Below are positions 1-7,081 of a stretch of 64,000 nt of DNA, piece by piece; position 1 is the stretch's first letter; every line of letters begins with the position of its first letter. The DNA comes from an uncultured Prevotellaceae bacterium (GTDB taxonomy: Bacteria > Bacteroidota > Bacteroidia > Bacteroidales > Bacteroidaceae): positions 1 to 64,000 of the forward strand of contig CADAOD010000009.1 in assembly GCA_902789415.1 (NCBI GenBank), in the 5' to 3' direction. A program made the position numbers and the translations under genes. The notes under the pieces were generated by a model that worked only from the letters and a program-made list of their open reading frames with translations, had not been told where the DNA came from and did no database searches.

Positions 1-19
1 ATTACGACATTTACGTCTT

Positions 20-417
20 GGGGTTGACTGGATTTGACGGCGAGATGAAATGGTACGTAAGCACGCGGAGGCTTCTTTGGTTCCCTCCATAATCTGAGTC
101 AAGGAAATTATAATTGGCAACAATGAGTATGCTCTCGCTGCCTAATCGAAGTATAGTAGATTACTGGCTTTATTCCTTTACAAGGTAGAGGAACGAGACG
201 TCGCTCCGAGGATGTTGTTCCGAATCCAAAGATCAAGCGGCGCAGGTTAAATCGGAAATAGTTCATGCAGGCTCCGATGCACGGATGAAGTTTTAGGAGA
301 TAAGGTTGCAGTTGGTGGCTTGGGTCTTGCTGCAGCTCGAAAACGAAGGCCAAGATAAGCGTGTAGAAAGCGTATGGTTTCCTTGTGCGGACGAGGGTTC
401 GACTCCCTCCAGCTCCA
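20..417 (+). ncRNA. ssrA: Transfer-messenger RNA (tmRNA)
   Basis: tmRNA rescues ribosomes stalled on broken messages and tags the nascent chain for proteolysis. The 5' end GGGGUUG (20-26) pairs with CAGCUCC (410-416) to form the alanine-tRNA-like acceptor stem, followed by the unpaired A417; CCA is not encoded. The T-arm sequence GGTTCGA is at the 3' end. The tag frame reads GNNEYALAA and stops (116-145, TAA 143-145), starting at a GGC resume codon. About 398 nt matches the usual size. The promoter lies before the window. The order of residues in the tag is slightly unlike the GENNYALAA usual in this phylum; that comparison is from memory. Confidence 0.95.
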
Positions 418-432
418 CTAACATTTCAATGA

Positions 433-612
433 TCAAGTCATTGATACCAGCGTTTCAGGCATTTTCTTGGCCAGTTCGCGTATTTCTACAGCCCTTTCGT
501 AGGTCTGCAGGTCGTTTACCTCCAGCACCACCAAACCGTTGTAGGCCAGCATGCGCCAATCCCCTTTGCGATTCTGATAATCGCCCACAAAGGTACTACA
601 AATAATCGAGAA
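433..612 (-). pseudogene. Open-frame remnant downstream of ssrA
   Basis: On the minus strand an open frame of about 59 codons runs from an in-frame TAA (613-615) to TGA (433-435). Its composition is protein-like (for example GDYQNRKGDWRMLAYNGLVV, then a charged helix ending in KKMPETLVSMT), but no good start codon or ribosome site precedes it. It looks like the 3' end of a lost gene left beside the tmRNA integration site. I do not recognise the family. Chance openness cannot be excluded. Confidence 0.3.
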
Positions 613-646
613 TTAATTACATTTTCCGAAATAATTTTGCTATATA

Positions 647-1172
647 GCCTACATACCTACATAAAAACGCTCGAAAACCGCATGTACAAAGGGTTTTATG
701 CGTTTTTAAGCCTACATAAAGTACCACAAAAGCCTACATAAAGCCTACATAAATTTGAACGAAAAGTAGCTTTTTAGGGTGCGAAAAGTAGCTTTTGGGT
801 CTCTCGATGCTTACTTATCAGTATGCGAAAAGCTACTTTCTGCCTTGCGAAAACATACTTATTAATGTACTTGCAATATTTCTTCCTAAAGGATGCTGCG
901 AAATTCTCTAGAGAATTTTCGGCTAAATGCCTTACTAAACATTGCTGAGTGCCTAGGTAGTAGCAAAATTCTCTAGAGAATTTTGTAACGAGTATTAAGG
1001 ATAAAAGCTGCTAACCAGGCAAACAATATCTGTTAGTACGTGGGTAAACGGCAAAAACATGTAGGCTGCATGTAGGCTTTATGTAGGCTTTTGTGGGGCT
1101 TTATGTAGGCTTTAAACTTTGTAACATATTGTGTAATAGATGTTTAAGGCAAAAATATGTAGGCATGTAGGC
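647..1172. repeat. Mirror-symmetric iteron array around palindromes
   Basis: Left copies of GCCTACATA lie at 647, 655 (imperfect), 710, 732 and 743. Right copies in inverted orientation (TATGTAGGC or CATGTAGGC) lie at 1058, 1069, 1080, 1102, 1156 and 1164. Spacings are multiples of 11 bp or 8 bp and mirror each other: 8, about 54, 22, 11 from each outer end. The 42-bp block 710-751 recurs inverted at 1069-1110 with few differences. The centre, 909.5, coincides with the centre of the perfect palindrome AAATTCTCTAGAGAATTT (901-918); a longer copy of the palindrome is at 964-985. Between them are four CGAAAAGTAGC-like repeats (about 759, 781, 825, 847), one inverted. No gene is visible inside. 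It resembles a replication or protein-assembly site. Confidence 0.85.
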
Positions 1173-1216
1173 TTATTGTCGAGAGTCGCCAACTTATTAA
1201 AGAGGTAGCCTAGCGT

Positions 1217-1372
1217 ATGGGTACGCATACGTCTAACGTGCTGGCAGTCATGACGAGTGTTGCCGAGGTCCGTGGTGTCCGTCTCCACTTCCTCCCTCAA
1301 AGTTACGAAGGCCATCAAGAACTCTACGAAGGCATCACCTTCGAGAAAGACAAGCTTTACACAGAGGAATAA
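1217..1372 (+). CDS. Small ORF or C-terminal gene remnant, 51 aa
   Basis: An ATG-started frame of 51 codons ends at TAA 1370-1372. Its C-terminal half reads like a folded protein (VRGVRLHFLP, then YEGHQELYEGITFEKDKLYT) and the frame continues upstream of the ATG until TAG at 1211. That suggests the tail of a decayed gene, perhaps from the element that carried the repeat array. No Shine-Dalgarno-like site is evident, which is not decisive in this phylum. I do not recognise the family. Confidence 0.35.
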   Translation: MGTHTSNVLAVMTSVAEVRGVRLHFLPQSYEGHQELYEGITFEKDKLYTEE

Positions 1373-1392
1373 TAATAAAATTTGCTTAAAAG

Positions 1393-1424
1393 TTTGGAGT
1401 TTTCGATTATTCTCCTTATCTTTG
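1393..1424 (+). promoter_or_regulatory. Bacteroidetes promoter of mntA-hepT
   Basis: TTTG (1393-1396), 20 bp, then TATCTTTG (1417-1424), fitting the -33/-7 consensus. mntA starts 31 bp downstream. Confidence 0.7.
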
Positions 1425-1454
1425 CGGTGATAAACATTAATTGAGGCAGTAAAA

Positions 1455-1757
1455 ATGAAAACGTCGCAAGAGTATATAGCTCTGTTACGAGAGCATCAGT
1501 CTGAGTTGCAGCAGCAGTTCGGAATAGTAAGCATGCGACTTTTTGGTTCAGTGGCTCGTGGTGATCATCGCGATGGTAGCGATATTGACTTATTCGTGGT
1601 TATGCCAGCCAAATTTTTCAATTACATTTTGGCCGCCCAGTATTTGGAGGAGCTCTTAGGATGCAAAGTAGATTTGATTCAGGATCATGACAACCTGCGT
1701 CCATTCTTCCGCGAACAAATAGAACGTGATGGCATCGATATCTTTACAGCAGCTTAG
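1455..1757 (+). CDS. mntA: MNT-family nucleotidyltransferase antitoxin
   Basis: This 100-residue minimal nucleotidyltransferase carries GSVARGDHRDGSDIDLFV at about residues 32-49, the GSx(n)DxD signature of the Pol-beta fold, with the two Asp as metal ligands. Characterised MntA antitoxins transfer AMP to a tyrosine of the partner HEPN toxin HepT and silence it. The next gene is such a HEPN protein and overlaps it, so the pair is a type VII toxin-antitoxin module. It has its own promoter, and sits between an iteron-like array and decayed copies of a similar module near ssrA, an accessory setting. Confidence 0.85.
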   Translation: MKTSQEYIALLREHQSELQQQFGIVSMRLFGSVARGDHRDGSDIDLFVVMPAKFFNYILAAQYLEELLGCKVDLIQDHDNLRPFFREQIERDGIDIFTAA

Positions 1758-2136
1758 AATAGTCGAGGATACGCTGAAGCAGATTCGCGATTCAATCCAT
1801 AATCTTGAGTTGTGGAATGCTCCATTTGTTGATGTCAACGAAATGCTTACTTCACCTGAAGGAGCTAAAACATTGGCTGCCGATTGCATGCTGATTGAGG
1901 CTATTGGCGAAGGGTTTAAACGTATCGATGAGCGAACTCAAGGACAATTGCTGACTGCTCGTCCAGAAATACCTTGGAAGGCTGTAAAAGGAATGCGTGA
2001 TCATATAGCCCATGGCTATTTCGATATAAATAATAATATGGTGTGGGATGTTGTTAAAAACGATCTTACTCCCCTCCGTGATGCTGTAGATTATTTTCTG
2101 GAGCATCTCTATGAGATAGTTCCATTTGAGGAATAG
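1729..2136 (+). CDS. hepT: HEPN ribonuclease toxin, HepT-like (DUF86)
   Basis: This all-alpha HEPN protein of about 135 residues has RDHIAHGY at residues 90-97 (numbered from the ATG at 1729). That is exactly the RX4HXY motif of HepT: Arg and His form the RNase site and Tyr is the residue AMPylated by MntA. It overlaps mntA by 29-32 nt in another frame, so the two are translated together; GTG at 1726 is an alternative start. Expected action is cytoplasmic RNA cleavage when the antitoxin is lacking. The preserved motif implies that the pair is functional. Confidence 0.85.
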   Translation: MASISLQQLRIVEDTLKQIRDSIHNLELWNAPFVDVNEMLTSPEGAKTLAADCMLIEAIGEGFKRIDERTQGQLLTARPEIPWKAVKGMRDHIAHGYFDINNNMVWDVVKNDLTPLRDAVDYFLEHLYEIVPFEE

Positions 2137-2146
2137 TATGAAAATT

Positions 2147-2246
2147 TATAAGAATCCCAATGCTTTTGGATAACCATTTCGTCGGCATCGGCCAGCATTT
2201 TATGTGACTTGTCTTTTTGCAGTTTTATCAGTAATTCTTTATCCAT
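2147..2246 (-). pseudogene. Truncated HEPN-domain gene, N-terminal remnant
   Basis: The minus strand opens with ATG (2246-2244) four bases after the stop of a nucleotidyltransferase remnant. It reads MDKELLIKLQKDKSHKMLAD, then acidic/hydrophobic residues to QKHWDS, which resembles the start of HEPN proteins normally encoded just after MNT genes. The similarity stops near 2150, where the frame runs antisense into the 3' end of hepT and ends at TAG 2106-2108. The HEPN catalytic region is absent. It is probably a deletion remnant of a second toxin-antitoxin pair. Confidence 0.6.
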
Positions 2247-2249
2247 ATA

Positions 2250-2414
2250 TTATATAAGGTTTATGCCATCACGTACCACGTTGTCGTAGAATGGGGTAAT
2301 GCTGCTGGCATCCCATTCGGCTTTGGTGTACATAACGGGGTTGATTTGTTCGTTGAGTTTCCAACCTAACTCAACAAATGGGAAACTTACATCATCGTAA
2401 TCGCTCTGTTTCAA
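2250..2414 (-). pseudogene. Truncated nucleotidyltransferase, C-terminal remnant
   Basis: The minus-strand frame ends at TAA 2252-2250. Its last 54 codons resemble the C-terminal half of the roughly 100-residue MNT nucleotidyltransferases common in Bacteroidales, with landmarks FPFVELGWKLNEQINPVMY and KAEWDASSITPFY. The GSx(n)DxD catalytic half is missing; the frame breaks near 2415, just before the FHA gene. With the adjoining HEPN fragment it is a dead MNT-HEPN pair oriented against the intact one. Confidence 0.65.
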
Positions 2415-2461
2415 GTGCAGGATTGCTCGAACGGTTATCTGAGATGACTGTCCAGGTCATA

Positions 2462-2992
2462 TTATTCTTCCTCGTTGGATGTACGAAGAATAATACTGGT
2501 GGCGCCGAGGGTGAACAGGGTGCCATCGCTGATAACGCGACGCTCTTTTGGGGTGAGCTCTACGTTGTCGATAAAGGTGCCGGTATTGCTGTTGTTGTCC
2601 TTGAGAGTGTAGCGCAGGCCACCTTTCTTATCGCGACTGACGGTGATGGTGCAATGATTGAGATCGACGCTGGGATCGACAGTCTCGAAAGCGGTATTGG
2701 CGGGATTACCTTTCTGGTAACGACCAATGATGTTGTCGCCCATCTTCAATGGGATAACCTGCTTGTAGTGGAATACGTTCTCGATAACTACGATTGATCC
2801 GCAACCCTGTTCGTTGGCCTGCTCGTCGGGGTTTTCATCTTTCTGACGCTCGCGAAGTTTGCTCACACCGATACGGATACCAAACTCCTTGCCGCAGTCG
2901 GGGCACTTAAAAACCAACGACTGACCAGCCTCGTACTTGGTCTCGTCGAAGGTGATATATTGGTCGCACTTAGGGCAGCGTACTCTCTTCAT
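2462..2992 (-). CDS. Zinc-ribbon and FHA domain protein
   Basis: This 176-residue protein starts with a zinc ribbon (CPKC at residues 6-9 and CPDC at about 30-33) followed by a forkhead-associated domain, about 70-170. FHA landmarks are visible: IIGR, an N-H pair where most have S-x-x-H, and NSNTGTF. FHA domains bind phosphothreonine, so it probably reads a Ser/Thr phosphorylation signal in the cytoplasm. The second conserved motif is atypical, so phosphopeptide binding may be altered. It begins immediately after the stop of the HU/SPOR gene, indicating one transcription unit. Confidence 0.8.
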   Translation of the reverse strand: MKRVRCPKCDQYITFDETKYEAGQSLVFKCPDCGKEFGIRIGVSKLRERQKDENPDEQANEQGCGSIVVIENVFHYKQVIPLKMGDNIIGRYQKGNPANTAFETVDPSVDLNHCTITVSRDKKGGLRYTLKDNNSNTGTFIDNVELTPKERRVISDGTLFTLGATSIILRTSNEEE

Positions 2993-4129
2993 TTATTTTC
3001 TTTTCTCGTTATACTTGTAAACCCAAGCATCTTCCAGATCTTTCTCGTGATTCATTTTCTGGAGTTGCTTGTATGCATCACTCTGATTGGCATAGTTACC
3101 GTAAACAATACGGGTAACATTGTTGTGCACGTAAATCTCGGCACCCTTGTATCCACGCTCAGCCAGATTGTTGATGAAAATCTCGGCATTCTGCTTGTTA
3201 ACATGGCTGGCTAGCACAATGCAGTAACCCTTGCGAGCGCTATCGGTCTTGATAGCAACGGGCTTGGGAGCTTCGGCAGGCTTAGCTGGCTTGATGGTAT
3301 CGAGTATAGCCTCGGCAGTTTTAACTGTGGCAGGCTTCTGAGCATTCTTACGCTTAAAGTCGATGGCGCTGGTGTTAGTGTCTTTCGAGGTCATCATGCC
3401 AAACAGAATCTGATTGTTCAGATTGTTGATGGTGCTCTTCATCAGCTCGGTCTTGCCAGTAGGCATAGCTACAAAGAACACAGCCAGCAGAATGGCGGCA
3501 ACGGCTACGGCATTGCGAATCCACGAGAACTTGATACGTACTACATCGCTATCGTCGTCGTTGATATCAACCAGGTTCTGCTGCAGCACGCTATTAACCT
3601 CGGGCTCAGGTTTGGGCTCGGGCTTCATCTCCACAACCTTGGCTTCAGGAGTTTCCTCAACCTCTGGCTGGGCGACACCCTTAATCAGGCTCATCTCGAA
3701 CGAGTTGAGTCCATACAAACTTGGCGTAAGAATGCCAGCCTCGCAAGGGGTGAACACGTAGTTGCCATCCTCGTTAAGCTCTATTATACCTATATTATTA
3801 AGCTCGTATCTACCTTCGTTCTGCAGGATTTGCGTCAGTTCGTTCACTTCGTCCTCAATACGCTGAAGGGCCTCTGGGTAGCTAATGTCGTAAGCCTCGA
3901 TGTACGACTGGGCCAGAAGTGAATCGTTAATCTTAAGTTGTGGGTTAAAACCTAATGTACGGAGTGGGGGAAGGAAGGCCTGTTCATCTTCCTCGTATCT
4001 TGCTTCGACATGATGCGCCATGAATCCGCCCAAACCGGGCACAATCACGCAGTCGTTGTCGAGCAGCAGTATCTCAATATGTCTTTCTAATTCAATCACG
4101 GGTGCAAAATTACTGCATTTTTTCGACAT
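2993..4129 (-). CDS. HU-like (CCDC81-type) and SPOR membrane protein
   Basis: This protein of about 378 residues has an N-terminal HU/CCDC81-like region (VPGLGGFMAHHV near residue 30), a disordered Pro/Glu-rich stretch, one membrane span (AVAVAAILLAVFFVAM, about residue 210) and a C-terminal SPOR domain (GYCIVLASHV to the end) that binds denuded peptidoglycan at division sites. The topology puts the HU-like part inside and SPOR in the periplasm. The start is ATG at 4129; a TTG six bases upstream is also open. It is cotranscribed with the FHA gene. A role in septal cell-wall work is inferred. Confidence 0.8.
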   Translation of the reverse strand: MSKKCSNFAPVIELERHIEILLLDNDCVIVPGLGGFMAHHVEARYEEDEQAFLPPLRTLGFNPQLKINDSLLAQSYIEAYDISYPEALQRIEDEVNELTQILQNEGRYELNNIGIIELNEDGNYVFTPCEAGILTPSLYGLNSFEMSLIKGVAQPEVEETPEAKVVEMKPEPKPEPEVNSVLQQNLVDINDDDSDVVRIKFSWIRNAVAVAAILLAVFFVAMPTGKTELMKSTINNLNNQILFGMMTSKDTNTSAIDFKRKNAQKPATVKTAEAILDTIKPAKPAEAPKPVAIKTDSARKGYCIVLASHVNKQNAEIFINNLAERGYKGAEIYVHNNVTRIVYGNYANQSDAYKQLQKMNHEKDLEDAWVYKYNEKRK

Positions 4130-4154
4130 AAACAAATAAAAGAAACTTAAAATG

Positions 4155-4185
4155 CTTGTGATATTAAAAATTTAGTGTACCTTTG
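4155..4185 (+). promoter_or_regulatory. Bacteroidetes promoter of ugd
   Basis: CTTG (4155-4158), 19 bp, TACCTTTG (4178-4185); ATG follows at 4209. Confidence 0.65.
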
Positions 4186-4208
4186 CACAAAATTTAGTTG
4201 TTAACAGT

Positions 4209-5528
4209 ATGAATATTGCTATTGTAGGAACCGGATATGTAGGTTTAGTATCGGGAACATGCTTTGCCGATACAGGAGCAAATGTTACGTGTGTAGACGT
4301 TGATGAAAAGAAAATAGAACGCCTGAAGAACGGTGAAATCCCCATCTACGAACCAGGACTCGACGAGTTGGTAAAGAAGAATGTGGCCGCTGGTCGCTTG
4401 AAGTTCACTACTGACTTGGCCTCTGTACTCGATGATGTGGAGATTGTTTTCTCGGCTGTAGGTACACCTCCCGATGAGGATGGCTCGGCCGATTTGAAAT
4501 ACGTGCTGCAGGTGGCTAAGACCATCGGTCAGAACCTGAAGAAATACGTGGTTGTTGTAACCAAGAGTACTGTTCCTGTAGGTACTGCCAAAAAGGTGCG
4601 TAAGGCTATCGAGGACGAGTTGGCTAAGCGTGGCGTAGATATCGAGTTCGACGTTGCTTCGAACCCTGAGTTCTTGAAGGAGGGTAATGCCATTAAGGAC
4701 TTTATGAGTCCCGACCGTGTGGTAGTTGGTGTTGAGAGCGAGAAGGCCAAGAAGGTGCTTACCAAGCTTTATAAGCCTTTCCTTATTAATAATTTCCGTG
4801 TGATTTTCATGGATATCCCATCGGCTGAGATGACCAAATATGCAGCAAACTCGATGCTGGCTACACGTATCTCGTTCATGAACGATATCGCCAATCTTTG
4901 TGAGCGTGTAGGTGCCGATGTTAATATGGTACGCGCTGGTATCGGTAGCGATACGCGTATCGGTAGAAAGTTCCTGTATGCAGGTTGCGGTTATGGTGGC
5001 TCTTGCTTTCCTAAGGATGTGAAGGCGCTGATTAAGACTGCCGACCAGAATGGCTACTCGATGGAGGTACTGAAGGCTGTTGAGCGTGTGAACGAAAAGC
5101 AGAAGAGCGTACTGTTTGAGAAACTGGTTAAGGCATTTGGCAGCGTTGAGGCTCTGAAGGGTAAGACCATCGCCATGTGGGGACTCTCGTTCAAGCCTGA
5201 GACTGACGATATGCGCGAATCAACAGCTTTGGTAATGATAGCCAAGCTGCTTGAGGCAGGTTGTAATGTTCGCGTTTACGACCCTATCGCTATGGATGAG
5301 TGTAAACGTCGTATCGGCGAGACGGTAACCTATTGTCGTGATATGTACGATGTTGTGCTGGATGCCGATGCCCTGTTGCTGCTCACCGAGTGGAAGGAGT
5401 TCCGCCTGCCAGGATGGGGTGTGATTAAGAAGGCTATGAAGCGTCCTCTGGTTATCGATGGTCGTAACATCTTCGACAGCGAGGAACTCGACGAGAATGG
5501 CTTTGAATATCATTGTATAGGTAAGTAA
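4209..5528 (+). CDS. ugd: UDP-glucose 6-dehydrogenase
   Basis: It oxidises UDP-glucose twice with NAD+ to UDP-glucuronate, a precursor for capsule, lipopolysaccharide and exopolysaccharide. The 439 residues are full length. The Rossmann motif GTGYVG is at residues 7-12, EPGLDEL at about 48, and the catalytic cysteine is Cys266 in GYGGSCFPKD. The C-terminal UDP-binding domain follows. Its stop abuts the ATG of the next lipoprotein gene (TAAATG), so the two are likely coupled in translation. It has its own promoter. Confidence 0.95.
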   Translation: MNIAIVGTGYVGLVSGTCFADTGANVTCVDVDEKKIERLKNGEIPIYEPGLDELVKKNVAAGRLKFTTDLASVLDDVEIVFSAVGTPPDEDGSADLKYVLQVAKTIGQNLKKYVVVVTKSTVPVGTAKKVRKAIEDELAKRGVDIEFDVASNPEFLKEGNAIKDFMSPDRVVVGVESEKAKKVLTKLYKPFLINNFRVIFMDIPSAEMTKYAANSMLATRISFMNDIANLCERVGADVNMVRAGIGSDTRIGRKFLYAGCGYGGSCFPKDVKALIKTADQNGYSMEVLKAVERVNEKQKSVLFEKLVKAFGSVEALKGKTIAMWGLSFKPETDDMRESTALVMIAKLLEAGCNVRVYDPIAMDECKRRIGETVTYCRDMYDVVLDADALLLLTEWKEFRLPGWGVIKKAMKRPLVIDGRNIFDSEELDENGFEYHCIGK

Positions 5529-6311
5529 ATGAAGAAGTTATTAACGATATCAATGTTGATGGTTTTTCTGGTGTCTTGTAACCAGAAAAACTCATCAGCG
5601 TTGCCCGACGATAAGGCGGCAAAGGAGATGCTCCAGGGAGTTTGGGTAGATGAGGAGAGTGGTGATGTGTCGTTCCGTGTAAGTGGCGATACGCTCTACT
5701 TTGCCGATGCTACCAGCATGCCTACCTATTTCCGCATCTACAAGGATTCGCTTTATCTGGCATCGGGTGCGGCCTATGGTATCGTTAAACGAACTGAGCA
5801 CCTCTTCTGGTTTAACAATCAGAATGGCGATTTGCTGAAATTGCAAAAGAGCGATGACGAAGATGATGTTGCTGATATAGAGACTGCAGCCCCAAGTGTG
5901 CTTACCTATACGCATCAGGTTAAGATCGACTCGGTGGCTACCTATAACGGCAATCGTTACCATTGGTATATAGCTATCAATCCCACCAAGTATAAGGTTA
6001 CTAAGCGTACTTTTAACGATGATGGATTGGAAGTAGAGAATGTGTATTACGATAACATCATGCATATTAGTGTTTTTCAGGGTGCGCGTCAAATCTATTC
6101 GAGCGATTTCCGTAAGCAGCAGTATAAAGGCTTAGTGCCTGCTGCTTTCTTGGATGATGCCATCTTTGCTAATATGACCTTTAGTCATATTGATGCTGCT
6201 GGCTTGCATTTTAACGCCACCCTTTGTATCCCTGATGGCGCCAGCTGTTATATGGTAGAATTAACCATCAGTTATACGGGTGTGTTATCGATGCAGTTAG
6301 TTGAGTATTAA
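5529..6311 (+). CDS. Lipoprotein, possibly DUF4738 family
   Basis: This 260-residue protein has a lipoprotein signal (MKKLLTISMLMVFLVSC) with acylated Cys17. The mature part has two beta-rich regions: residues 35-100, with an immunoglobulin- or lipocalin-like look, and 120-260. It is probably anchored on the periplasmic or outer-membrane side. It is directly downstream of ugd, so a link to envelope polysaccharide is possible but not shown. Family assignment is from general resemblance only. The 3' end overlaps the convergent nudC by four bases. Confidence 0.65.
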   Translation: MKKLLTISMLMVFLVSCNQKNSSALPDDKAAKEMLQGVWVDEESGDVSFRVSGDTLYFADATSMPTYFRIYKDSLYLASGAAYGIVKRTEHLFWFNNQNGDLLKLQKSDDEDDVADIETAAPSVLTYTHQVKIDSVATYNGNRYHWYIAINPTKYKVTKRTFNDDGLEVENVYYDNIMHISVFQGARQIYSSDFRKQQYKGLVPAAFLDDAIFANMTFSHIDAAGLHFNATLCIPDGASCYMVELTISYTGVLSMQLVEY

Positions 6312-7081
6312 TCTTTCTCGGCTAACCACGCATCGAGCAACATACGTGCAATCGATAATTTTTCGGGGATAGTAGGCAGGTTGTCTTTACGGAACCAGCC
6401 GCCTTTGGCTATTTCGCTGGCTTGCAGGTGGATGTCGCCTGATACGTAGTCGGCATTAAAGCCAACCATCAGTCCGCAAGGGTAGGGCCAAGGCTGCGAA
6501 CCAAAGTAGCGTATGTTGGTAATCTTTACGCCTGTTTCTTCGAAAGCCTCACGGGCTACTGCTTCTTCGAGTGTTTCGCCCGTCTCTACAAATCCTGCTA
6601 CCAATCCGTAGAAATCAGTACGGAAGTTCTTGGCGCGAACCAGCAGAACCTCGTCGCCTTTGTGTATCAGTACGATAACAGCTGTAGCTAATTGTGGCCA
6701 AATCTCTTTGCCGCACTCTGTACATTTCTTTGAGATGTCGGTATCCATTCGCATGGGGGCGCCACATACACCACAATACTTGGTGTTGGCATCCCAATAC
6801 AACAACTCCTGGCATTTTCCGGCTTTCTGGTACAGGGCTTTATCAAGTTTGTAATAGCTCTGTCGCAAACCGCACATCTCGTAGCGTGGGTCGTCGCAAA
6901 CCGGACTATCAATCTTATACGTCTTAACCTCAACCCCATCTAATGGGGTAACAGTCATTACGTTGGTCCAAGGTTTTACCTCGGTGGGTGGTTCTTCCTG
7001 AAAGGGGATGGTATAACCGCCATCCGCGGTTTTTTCTAACAATAAGTCTTCTTTACAGAATACGAAATAATGTTGTTTCAT
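6308..7081 (-). CDS. nudC: NAD+ diphosphatase / Nudix RNA decapping enzyme
   Basis: NudC hydrolyses NAD(H) to NMN and AMP and removes NAD caps from RNA 5' ends. The 257 residues match the family. A four-cysteine zinc ribbon (CGVCG and CTECG, about residues 97-118) precedes the Nudix domain with box residues GFVETGE and REAFEETG. The NudC-specific SQPWPYP motif follows. Divalent metal is bound by the Nudix glutamates. The start overlaps the end of the upstream nucleotidase gene by four bases (ATGA type), so the two nucleotide-salvage enzymes are probably cotranscribed. Confidence 0.92.
   Translation of the reverse strand: MKQHYFVFCKEDLLLEKTADGGYTIPFQEEPPTEVKPWTNVMTVTPLDGVEVKTYKIDSPVCDDPRYEMCGLRQSYYKLDKALYQKAGKCQELLYWDANTKYCGVCGAPMRMDTDISKKCTECGKEIWPQLATAVIVLIHKGDEVLLVRAKNFRTDFYGLVAGFVETGETLEEAVAREAFEETGVKITNIRYFGSQPWPYPCGLMVGFNADYVSGDIHLQASEIAKGGWFRKDNLPTIPEKLSIARMLLDAWLAEKD

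Noticed and set aside
647-1172. CRISPR array
   Set aside because: Units are 9 bp, inverted between halves and spaced 8-54 bp; no spacer-like equal lengths or cas genes.
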